A stretch of 64,000 nucleotides of DNA from Crossaster papposus (taxonomy: Eukaryota > Echinodermata > Asteroidea > Velatida > Solasteridae). The stretch lies in contig JBAIAA010001607.1 of NCBI GenBank assembly GCA_037893245.1, positions 62,001 through 126,000 of the forward strand, written 5' to 3'. Positions 38,447 to 49,900 of this stretch are shown piece after piece. The translations under genes and the position numbers were made by a program. The notes beneath the pieces were generated by a model that made no database searches, was not told the origin of the DNA, and was given only the letters and a program-made list of their open reading frames with translations. Every line of letters begins with the position of its first letter. Within the stretch, counting starts at the first letter, position 1.

Positions 38447-41400
38447 AAAGGAAAAGAAGTGTGCATAAGAAATATGTAAAGGGAAAGTAGTGTGCATAAG
38501 AAATATGTAAAGGGAAAGAAGTGTGCATAAGAAATATGTAAAGGGAAAGAAGTGTGCATAAGAAATATGTAAAGGGAAAGAAGTGTGCATAAGAAATATG
38601 TAAAGGGAAAGAAGTGTGCATAAGAAATATGTAAATGGAAAGAAGTGTGCATAAGAAATATGTAAAGGGAAAGAAGTGTGCATAAGAAATATGTAAAGGG
38701 AAAGAAGTGTGCATAAGAAATATGTAAAGGGAAAGAAGTGTGCATAAGAAATATGTAAATGGAAAGAAGTGTGCATAAGAAATATGTAAAGGGAAAGAAG
38801 TGTGCATAAGAAATATGTAAAGGGAAAGAAGTGTGCATAAGAAATATGTAAAGGGAAAGAAGTGTGCATAAGAAATATGTAAAGGGAAAGAAGTGTGCAT
38901 AAGAAATATGTAAAGGGAAAGAAGTGTGCATAAGAAATATGTAAAGGGAAAGAAGTGTGCATAAGAAATATGTAAAGGGAAAGAAGTGTGCATAAGAAAT
39001 ATGTAAAGGGAAAGAAGTGTGCATAAGAAATATGTAAAGGGAAAGAAGTGTGCATAAGAAATATGTAAAGGGAAAGAAGTGTGCATAAGAAATATGTAAA
39101 GGGAAAGAAGTGTGCATAAGAAATATGTAAAGGGAAAGAAGTGTGCATAAGAAATATGTAAAGCGAAAGAAGTGTGCATACGAAATATGTAAAGGGAAAA
39201 AAGTGTGCATAAGAAATATGTAAAGGGAAAGAAGTGTGCATAAGAAATATGTAAAGGGAAAGAAGTGTGCATAAGAAATATGTAAAGGGAAAGAAGTGTG
39301 CATAAGAAATATGTAAAGGGAAAGAAGTGTGCATAAGAAATATGTAAAGGGAAAGAAGTGTGCATAAGAAATATGTAAAGGGGAAGAAGTGTGCATAAGA
39401 AATATGTAAAGGGAAAGAAGTGTGCATAAGAAATATGTAAAGGGAAAGAAGTGTGCATAAGAAATATGTAAAGGGAAAGAAGTGTGCATAAGAAATATGT
39501 AAAGGGAAAGAAGTGTGCATAAGAAATATGTAAAGGGAAAGAAGTGTGCATAAGAAATATGTAAAGGGAAAGAAGTGTGCATAAGAAATATGTAAAGGGA
39601 AAGAAGTGTGCATAAGAAATATGTAAAGGGAAAGAAGTGTGCATAAGTAATATGTAAAGGGAAAGAAGTGTGCATAAGAAATATGTAAAGGGAAAGAAGT
39701 GTGCATAAGAAATATGTAAAGGGAAAGAAGTGTGCATAAGAAATATGTAAAGGGAAAGAAGTGTGCATAAGAAATATGTAAAGGGAAAGAAGTGTGCATA
39801 AGAAATATGTAAAGGGAAAGAAGTGTGCATAAGAAATATGTAAAGGGAAAGAAGTGTGCATAAGAAATATGTAAAGGGAAAGAAGTGTGCATAAGAAATA
39901 TGTAAAGGGAAAGAAGTGTGCATAAGAAATATGTAAAGGGAAAGAAGTGTGCATAAGAAATATGTAAAGGGAAAGAAGTGTGCATAAGAAATATGTAAAG
40001 GGAAAGAAGTGTGCATAAGAAATAAACACATGATGTGGGAACAAGCCCTCGAGTTAAATATGTAAAGGGAAAGAAGTGTGCATAAGAAATAAACACATGA
40101 TGTGGGAACAAGCCCTCGAGTTAAATATGTAAAGGGAAAGAAGTGTGCATAAGAAAAATTTAAAGGGAAAGAAGTGTGCATAAGAAATATGTAAAGGGAA
40201 AGAAGTGTGCATAAGAAATATTTAAAGGGAAAGAAGTTGCATAAGAAATATGTAAAGGGAAAGAAGTGTGCATAAGAAATATGTAAAGGGAAAGAAGTGT
40301 GCATAAGAAATATGTAAAGGGAAAGAAGTGTGCATAAGAAATATGTAAAGGAAAAGAAGTGTGCATAAGAAATATGTAAAGGGAAAGAAGTGTGCATAAG
40401 AAATATTTAAAGGGAAAGAAGTGTGCATAAGAAATATGTAAAGGGAAAGAAGTGTGCATAAGAAATATGTATAGGGAAAGAAGTGTGCATAAGAAATATG
40501 TAAAGGGAAAGAAGTGTGCATAAGAAATATGTAAAGGGAAAGAAGTGTGCATAAGAAATATGTAAAGGGAAAGAAGTGTGCATAAGAAATATTTAAAGGG
40601 AAAGAAGTGTGCATAAGAAATATGTAAAGGGAAAGAAGTGTGCATAAGAAATATTTAAAGGGAAAGAAGTGTGCATAAGAAATATGTAAAGGGAAAGAAG
40701 TGTGCATAAGAAATATGTAAAGGGAAAGAAGTGTGCATAAGAAATATGTAAAGGGAAAGAAGTGTGCATAAGAAATATGTAAAGGGAAAGAAGTGTGCAT
40801 AAGAAATATGTAAAGGGAAAGAAGTGTGCATAAGAAATATGTAAAGGGAAAAAAGTGTGCATAAGAAATATGTAAAGGGAAAGAAGTGTGCATAAGAAAT
40901 ATGTAAAGGGAAAGAAGTGTACATAAGAAATATGTAAAGGGAAAGAAGTGTGCATAAGAAATATGTAAAGGGAAAGAAGTGTGCATAAGAAATATGTAAA
41001 GGGAAAGAAGTGTGCATAAGAAATATGTAAAGGGAAAGAAGTGTGCATAAGAAATATGTAAAGGGAAAGAAGTGTGCATAAGAAATATGTAAAGGGAAAG
41101 AAGTGTGCATAAGAAATATGTAAAGGGAAAGAAGTGTGCATAAGAAATATGTAAAGGGAAAGAAGTGTGCATAAGAAATATGTAAAGGGAAAGAAGTGTG
41201 CATAAGAAATATGTAAAGGGAAAGAAGTGTGCATAAGAAATATGTAAAGGGAAAGAAGTGTGCATAAGAAATATGTAAAGGGAAAGAAGTGTGCATAAGA
41301 AATATGTAAAGGAAAATAAGTGTGCATAAGAAATATGTAAAGGGAAAGAAGTGTGCATAAGAAATATGTAAAGGGAAAGAAGTGTGCGTAAGAAATATGT

Positions 41401-43767
41401 AAAGAGAAAGAAGTGTGCATAAGAAATATGTAAAGGGAAAGAAGTGTGCATAAGAAATATGTAAAGGGAAAGAAGTGTGCATAAGAAATATGTAAAGGGA
41501 AAGAAGTGTGCATAAGAAATATGTAAAGGGAAAGAAGTGTGCATAAGAAATATGTAAAGGGAAAGAAGTGTGCATAAGAAATATGTAAAGGGAAAGAAGT
41601 GTGCATAAGAAATATGTAAAGGGAAAGAAGTGTGCATAAGAAATATGTAAAGGGAAAGAAGTGTGCATAAGAAATATGTAAAGGGAAAGAAGTGTGCATA
41701 AGAAATATGTAAAGGGAAAGAAGTGTGCATAAGAAATATTTAAAGGGAAAGAAGTGTGCATAAGAAATATGTAAAGGGAAAGAAGTGTGCATAAGAAATA
41801 TGTAAAGGAAAAGAAGTGTGCATAAGAAATATGTAAAGGGAAAGAAGTGTGCATAAGAAATATGTAAAGGGAAAGAAGTGTGCGTAAGAAATATGTAAAG
41901 GGAAAGAAGTGTGCATAAGAAATATGTAAAGGGAAAGAAGTGTGCATAAGAAATATGTAAAGGGAAAGAAGTGTGCATAAGAAATATGTAAAGGGAAAGA
42001 AGTGTGCATAAGAAATATGTAAAGGGAAAGAAGTGTGCATAAGAAATATGTAAAGGGAAAGAAGTGTGCATAAGAAATATGTAAAGGGAAAGAAGTGTGC
42101 ATAAGAAATAAACACATGATGTCGGGACAAGCCCTCGAGTTAAATATGTAAAGGGAAAGAAGTGTGCATAAGAAATATGTAAAGGGAAAGAAGTGTGCGT
42201 AAGAAATATGTAAAGAGAAAGAAGTGTGCATAAGAAATATGTAAAGGGAAAGAAGTGTGCATAAGAAATATGTAAAGGGAAAGAAGTGTGCATAAGAAAT
42301 ATGTAAAGGGAAAGAAGTGTGCATAAGAAATATGTAAAGGGAAAGAAGTGTGCATAAGAAATATGTAAAGGGAAAGAAGTGTGCATAAGAAATATGTAAA
42401 GGGAAAGAAGTGTGCATAAGAAATATGTAAAGGGAAAGAAGTGTGCATAAGAAATATGTAAAGGGAAAGAAGTGTGCATAAGAAATATGTAAAGGGAAAG
42501 AAGTGTGCATAAGAAATATGTAAAGGGAAAGAAGTGTGCATAAGAAATATTTAAAGGGAAAGAAGTGTGCATAAGAAATATGTAAAGGGAAAGAAGTGTG
42601 CATAAGAAATATGTAAAGGAAAAGAAGTGTGCATAAGAAATATGTAAAGGGAAAGAAGTGTGCATAAGAAATATGTAAAGGGAAAGAAGTGTGCGTAAGA
42701 AATATGTAAAGGGAAAGAAGTGTGCATAAGAAATATGTAAAGGGAAAGAAGTGTGCATAAGAAATATGTAAAGGGAAAGAAGTGTGCATAAGAAATATGT
42801 AAAGGGAAAGAAGTGTGCATAAGAAATATGTAAAGGGAAAGAAGTGTGCATAAGAAATATGTAAAGGGAAAGAAGTGTGCATAAGAAATATGTAAAGGGA
42901 AAGAAGTGTGCATAAGAAATAAACACATGATGTCGGGACAAGCCCTCGAGTTAAATATGTAAAGGGAAAGAAGTGTGCATAAGAAATAAAAAAGGGAAAG
43001 AAGTGTGCATAAGAAATATGTAAAGGGAAAGAAGTGTGCATAAGAAATATGTAAAGGGAAAGAAGTGTGCATAAGAAATATGTAAAGGGAAAGAAGTGTG
43101 CATAAGAAATAAACACATGATGTCGGGACAAGCCCTCGAGTTAAATATGTAAAGGGAAAGAAGTGTGCATAAGACATATGTAAAGGGAAAGAAGTGTGCA
43201 TAAGAAATATGTAAAGGGAAAGAAGTGTGCATAAGAAATATGTAAAGGAAAAGAAGTGTGCATAAGAAATATGTAAAGGGAAAAAAAGTGTGCATAAGAA
43301 ATATGTAAAAGGAAAGAAGTGTGCATAAGAAATATGTAAAGGGAAAGAAGTGTGCATAAGAAATATGTAAAGGGAAAGAAGTGTGCATAAGACATATGTA
43401 AAGGGAAAGAAGTGTGCATAAGAAATATGTAAAGGGAAAGAAGTGTGCATAAGAAATATGTAAAGGGAAAGAAGTGTGCATAAGAAATATGTAAAGGGAA
43501 AGAAGTGTGCCTAAGAAATATGTAAAGGGAAAGAAGTGTGCATAAGAAATATGTAAAGGGAAAGAAGTGTGCATAAGAAATATGTAAAGGGAAAGAAGTG
43601 TGCATAAGAAATATGTAAATGGAAAGAAGTGTGCATAAGAAATATGTAAAGGGAAAGAAGTGTGCATAAGAAATATGTAAAGGGAAAGAAGTGTGCATAA
43701 GAAATATGTAAAGGGAAAGAAGTGTGCATAAGAAATATGTAAAGGGAAAGAAGTGTGCATAAGACAT
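38447..43767. repeat. 5.3-kb duplicated block, copy A
   Basis: Holds a G-type pair (40024, 40091) and C-type modules at 42110, 42921 and 43111. Markers matching copy B at an 8,484-bp offset are GTAGTGTGC (38487), AAGCGAAAG (39161), AAAGGGGAAG (39377), CATAAGTAATATG (near 39644), GAAAAATTTAAAG (near 40153) and AAGAAGTTGC (40231). CATAAGACATATG variants at 43173, 43391 and 43763 also match, with the offset falling to 8,480 through small deletions in copy B. The left breakpoint lies between 38,171 and 38,447 and the right one between 43,763 and 43,811. Confidence 0.92.
40024..40126. repeat. Tandem pair of G-type 67-mers (copy A)
   Basis: Modules at 40024-40059 and 40091-40126. The only G-type modules between 14 and 48 kb. 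Confidence 0.95.
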
Positions 43768-46700
43768 ATGTAAAGGGAAAGAAGTGTGCATAAGAAATAT
43801 GTAAAGGGAAAAAAGTGTGCATAAGAAATATGTAAAGGGAAAGAAGTGTGCATAAGAAATATGTAAAGGGAAAGAAGTGTGCATAAGAAATATGTAAAGG
43901 GAAAGAAGTGTGCATAAGAAATATGTAAAGGGAAAGAAGTGTGCATAAGAAATATGTAAAGGGAAAGAAGTGTGCATAAGAAATATGTAAAGGGAAAGAA
44001 GTGTGCATAAGAAATATGTAAAGGGAAAGAAGTGTGCATAAGAAATATGTAAAGGGAAAGAAGTGTGCATAAGAAATATGTAAAGGGAAAGAAGTGTGCA
44101 TAAGAAATATGTAAAGGGAAAGAAGTGTGCATAAGAAATATGTAAAGGGAAAGAAGTGTGCATAAGAAATATGTAAAAGGAAAGAAGTGTGCATAAGAAA
44201 TATGTAAAGGGAAAGAAGTGTGCATAAGAAATATGTAAAGGGAAAGAAGTGTGCATAAGAAATATGTAAAGGGAAAGAAGTGTGCATAAGAAATATGTAA
44301 AGGGAAAGAAGTGTGCATAAGAAATATGTAAAGGGAAAGAAGTGTGTATAAGAAATATGTAAAGGGAAAGAAGTGTGCATAAGAAATATGTAAAGGGAAA
44401 GAAGTGTGCATAAGAAATATGTAAAGGGAAAGAAGTGTGCATAAGAAATATGTAAAGGGAAAGAAGTGTGCATAAGAAATATGTAAAGGGAAAGAAGTGT
44501 GCATAAGAAATATGTAAAGGGAAAGAAGTGTGCATAAGAAATATGTAAGGAAAAGAAGTGTGCATAAGAAATATGTAAAGGGAAAGAAGTGTGCATAAGA
44601 AATATGTAAAGGGAAAGAAGTGTGCATAAGAAATATGTAAAGGGAAAGAAGTGTGCATAAGAAATATGTAAAGGGAAAGAAGTGTGCATAAGAAATATGT
44701 AAAGGGAAAGAAGTGTGTATAAGAAATATGTAAAGGGAAAGAAGTGTGCATAAGAAATATGTAAAGGGAAAGAAGTGTGCATAAGAAATATGTAAAGGGA
44801 AAGAAGTGTGCATAAGAAATATGTAAAGGGAAAGAAGTGTGCATAAGAAATATGTAAAGGGAAAGAAGTGTGCATAAGAAATATGTAAAGGGAAAGAAGT
44901 GTGCATAAGAAATATGTAAGGAAAAGAAGTGTGCATAAGAAATATGTAAAGGGAAAGTAGTGTGCATAAGACATATGTAAAGGGAAAGAAGTGTGCATAA
45001 GAAATATGTAAAGGGAAAGAAGTGTGCATAAGAAATATGTAAAGGGAAAGAAGTGTGCATAAGAAATATGTAAAGGGAAAGAAGTGTGCATAAGACATAT
45101 GTAAAGGGAAAGAAGTGTGCATAAGAAATATGTAAAGGGAAAGAAGTGTGCATAAGAAATATGTAAAGGGAAAGAAGTGTGCATAAGAAATATGTAAAGG
45201 GAAAGAAGTGTGCATAAGACATATGTAAAGGGAAAGAAGTGTGCATAAGAAATATGTAAAGGGAAAGAAGTGTGCATAAGAAATATGTAAAGGGAAAGAA
45301 GTGTGCATAAGAAATATGTAAAGGGAAAGAAGTGTGCATAAGACATATGTAAAGGGAAAGAAGTGTGCATAAGAAATATGTAAAGGGAAAAAAGTGTGCA
45401 TAAGAAATATGTAAAGGGAAAGAAGTGTGCATAAGAAATATGTAAAGGGAAAGAAGTGTGCATAAGAAATATGTAAAGGGAAAGAAGTGTGCATAAGAAA
45501 TATGTAAATGGAAAGAAGTGTGCATAAGAAATATGTAAAGGGAAAGAAGTGTGCATAAGAAATATGTAAAGGGAAAGAAGTGTGCATAAGAAATATGTAA
45601 AGGGAAAGAAGTGTGCATAAGAAATATGTAAAGGGAAAGAAGTGTGCATAAGAAATATGTAAAGGGAAAGAAGTGTGCATAAGAAATATGTAAAGGGAAA
45701 GAAGTGTGCATAAGAAATATGTAAAGGGAAAGAAGTGTGCATAAGAAATATGTAAAAGGAAAGAAGTGTGCATAAGAAATATGTAAAGGGAAAGAAGTGT
45801 GCATAAGAAATATGTAAAGGGAAAGAAGTGTGCATAAGAAATATGTAAAGGGAAAGAAGTGTGCATAAGAAATATGTAAAGGGAAAGAAGTGTGCATAAG
45901 AAATATGTAAAGGGAAAGAAGTGTGTATAAGAAATATGTAAAGGGAAAGAAGTGTGCATAAGAAATATGTAAAGGGAAAGAAGTGTGCATAAGAAATATG
46001 TAAAGGGAAAGAAGTGTGCATAAGAAATATGTAAAGGGAAAGAAGTGTGCATAAGAAATATGTAAAGGGAAAGAAGTGTGCATAAGAAATATGTAAAGGG
46101 AAAGAAGTGTGCATAAGAAATATGTAAGGAAAAGAAGTGTGCATAAGAAATATGTAAAGGGAAAGTAGTGTGCATAAGAAATATGTAAAGGGAAAGAAGT
46201 GTGCATAAGAAATATGTAAAGGGAAAGAAGTGTGCATAAGAAATATGTAAAGGGAAAGAAGTGTGCATAAGAAATATGTAAAGGGAAAGAAGTGTGCATA
46301 AGAAATATGTAAAGGGAAAGAAGTGTGCATAAGAAATATGTAAAGGGAAAGAAGTGTGCATAAGAAATATGTAAAGGGAAAGAAGTGTGCATAAGAAATA
46401 TGTAAAGGGAAAGAAGTGTGCATAAGAAATATGTAAAGGGAAAGAAGTGTGCATAAGAAATATGTAAAGGGAAAGAAGTGTGCATAAGAAATATGTAAAG
46501 GGAAAGAAGTGTGCATAAGAAATATGTAAATGGAAAGAAGTGTGCATAAGAAATATGTAAAGGGAAAGAAGTGTGCATAAGAAATATGTAAAGGGAAAGA
46601 AGTGTGCATAAGAAATATGTAAAGGGAAAGAAGTGTGCATAAGAAATATGTAAAGGGAAAGAAGTGTGCATAAGAAATATGTAAAGGGAAAGAAGTGTGC

Positions 46701-46930
46701 ATAAGAAATATGTAAAGGGAAAGAAGTGTGCATAAGAAATATGTAAAGGGAAAGAAGTGTGCATAAGAAATATGTAAAGGGAAAGAAGTGTGCATAAGAA
46801 ATATGTAAAGGGAAAGAAGTGTGCATAAGAAATATGTAAAGGGAAAGAAGTGTGCATAAGAAATATGTAAAGGGAAAGAAGTGTGCATAAGAAATATGTA
46901 AAGGGAAAGAAGTGTGCATAAGAAATATGT
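43768..46930. repeat. Spacer between copies A and B with nested higher-order repeats
   Basis: The variant pair GTGTGTATAAG and GTAAGGAAAAG occurs three times at a constant internal distance of 203 bp (44342/44545, 44713/44916, 45921/46124). Copies are 371 bp (12 monomers minus one deleted base) and 1,208 bp (39 monomers minus one) apart. GTAGTGTGC lies 41 bp after the second and third but is absent after the first, so the second and third are closer relatives. No 36-bp module is present. Confidence 0.85.
44960..45351. repeat. 124-bp tetramer higher-order repeat
   Basis: The variant CATAAGACATATG recurs with GAC at 44970, 45094, 45218 and 45342, every 124 bp (four monomers), with three standard units between each. 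This is the cleanest regular higher-order repeat in the window. Confidence 0.9.
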
Positions 46931-49900
46931 AAAGGAAAAGAAGTGTGCATAAGAAATATGTAAAGGGAAAGTAGTGTGCATAAGAAATATGTAAAGGGAA
47001 AGAAGTGTGCATAAGAAATATGTAAAGGGAAAGAAGTGTGCATAAGAAATATGTAAAGGGAAAGAAGTGTGCATAAGAAATATGTAAAGGGAAAGAAGTG
47101 TGCATAAGAAATATGTAAATGGAAAGAAGTGTGCATAAGAAATATGTAAAGGGAAAGAAGTGTGCATAAGAAATATGTAAAGGGAAAGAAGTGTGCATAA
47201 GAAATATGTAAAGGGAAAGAAGTGTGCATAAGAAATATGTAAATGGAAAGAAGTGTGCATAAGAAATATGTAAAGGGAAAGAAGTGTGCATAAGAAATAT
47301 GTAAAGGGAAAGAAGTGTGCATAAGAAATATGTAAAGGGAAAGAAGTGTGCATAAGAAATATGTAAAGGGAAAGAAGTGTGCATAAGAAATATGTAAAGG
47401 GAAAGAAGTGTGCATAAGAAATATGTAAAGGGAAAGAAGTGTGCATAAGAAATATGTAAAGGGAAAGAAGTGTGCATAAGAAATATGTAAAGGGAAAGAA
47501 GTGTGCATAAGAAATATGTAAAGGGAAAGAAGTGTGCATAAGAAATATGTAAAGGGAAAGAAGTGTGCATAAGAAATATGTAAAGGGAAAGAAGTGTGCA
47601 TAAGAAATATGTAAAGGGAAAGAAGTGTGCATAAGAAATATGTAAAGCGAAAGAAGTGTGCATACGAAATATGTAAAGGGAAAAAAGTGTGCATAAGAAA
47701 TATGTAAAGGGAAAGAAGTGTGCATAAGAAATATGTAAAGGGAAAGAAGTGTGCATAAGAAATATGTAAAGGGAAAGAAGTGTGCATAAGAAATATGTAA
47801 AGGGAAAGAAGTGTGCATAAGAAATATGTAAAGGGAAAGAAGTGTGCATAAGAAATATGTAAAGGGGAAGAAGTGTGCATAAGAAATATGTAAAGGGAAA
47901 GAAGTGTGCATAAGAAATATGTAAAGGGAAAGAAGTGTGCATAAGAAATATGTAAAGGGAAAGAAGTGTGCATAAGAAATATGTAAAGGGAAAGAAGTGT
48001 GCATAAGAAATATGTAAAGGGAAAGAAGTGTGCATAAGAAATATGTAAAGGGAAAGAAGTGTGCATAAGAAATATGTAAAGGGAAAGAAGTGTGCATAAG
48101 AAATATGTAAAGGGAAAGAAGTGTGCATAAGTAATATGTAAAGGGAAAGAAGTGTGCATAAGAAATATGTAAAGGGAAAGAAGTGTGCATAAGAAATATG
48201 TAAAGGGAAAGAAGTGTGCATAAGAAATATGTAAAGGGAAAGAAGTGTGCATAAGAAATATGTAAAGGGAAAGAAGTGTGCATAAGAAATATGTAAAGGG
48301 AAAGAAGTGTGCATAAGAAATATGTAAAGGGAAAGAAGTGTGCATAAGAAATATGTAAAGGGAAAGAAGTGTGCATAAGAAATATGTAAAGGGAAAGAAG
48401 TGTGCATAAGAAATATGTAAAGGGAAAGAAGTGTGCATAAGAAATATGTAAAGGGAAAGAAGTGTGCATAAGAAATATGTAAAGGGAAAGAAGTGTGCAT
48501 AAGAAATAAACACATGATGTGGGAACAAGCCCTCGAGTTAAATATGTAAAGGGAAAGAAGTGTGCATAAGAAATAAACACATGATGTGGGAACAAGCCCT
48601 CGAGTTAAATATGTAAAGGGAAAGAAGTGTGCATAAGAAAAATTTAAAGGGAAAGAAGTGTGCATAAGAAATATGTAAAGGGAAAGAAGTGTGCATAAGA
48701 AATATTTAAAGGGAAAGAAGTTGCATAAGAAATATGTAAAGGGAAAGAAGTGTGCATAAGAAATATGTAAAGGGAAAGAAGTGTGCATAAGAAATATGTA
48801 AAGGGAAAGAAGTGTGCATAAGAAATATGTAAAGGAAAAGAAGTGTGCATAAGAAATATGTAAAGGGAAAGAAGTGTGCATAAGAAATATTTAAAGGGAA
48901 AGAAGTGTGCATAAGAAATATGTAAAGGGAAAGAAGTGTGCATAAGAAATATGTATAGGGAAAGAAGTGTGCATAAGAAATATGTAAAGGGAAAGAAGTG
49001 TGCATAAGAAATATGTAAAGGGAAAGAAGTGTGCATAAGAAATATGTAAAGGGAAAGAAGTGTGCATAAGAAATATTTAAAGGGAAAGAAGTGTGCATAA
49101 GAAATATGTAAAGGGAAAGAAGTGTGCATAAGAAATATTTAAAGGGAAAGAAGTGTGCATAAGAAATATGTAAAGGGAAAGAAGTGTGCATAAGAAATAT
49201 GTAAAGGGAAAGAAGTGTGCATAAGAAATATGTAAAGGGAAAGAAGTGTGCATAAGAAATATGTAAAGGGAAAGAAGTGTGCATAAGAAATATGTAAAGG
49301 GAAAGAAGTGTGCATAAGAAATATGTAAAGGGAAAAAAGTGTGCATAAGAAATATGTAAAGGGAAAGAAGTGTGCATAAGAAATATGTAAAGGGAAAGAA
49401 GTGTACATAAGAAATATGTAAAGGGAAAGAAGTGTGCATAAGAAATATGTAAAGGGAAAGAAGTGTGCATAAGAAATATGTAAAGGGAAAGAAGTGTGCA
49501 TAAGAAATATGTAAAGGGAAAGAAGTGTGCATAAGAAATATGTAAAGGGAAAGAAGTGTGCATAAGAAATATGTAAAGGGAAAGAAGTGTGCATAAGAAA
49601 TATGTAAAGGGAAAGAAGTGTGCATAAGAAATATGTAAAGGGAAAGAAGTGTGCATAAGAAATATGTAAAGGGAAAGAAGTGTGCATAAGAAATATGTAA
49701 AGGGAAAGAAGTGTGCATAAGAAATATGTAAAGGGAAAGAAGTGTGCATAAGAAATATGTAAAGGGAAAGAAGTGTGCATAAGAAATATGTAAAGGAAAA
49801 TAAGTGTGCATAAGAAATATGTAAAGGGAAAGAAGTGTGCATAAGAAATATGTAAAGGGAAAGAAGTGTGCGTAAGAAATATGTAAAGAGAAAGAAGTGT

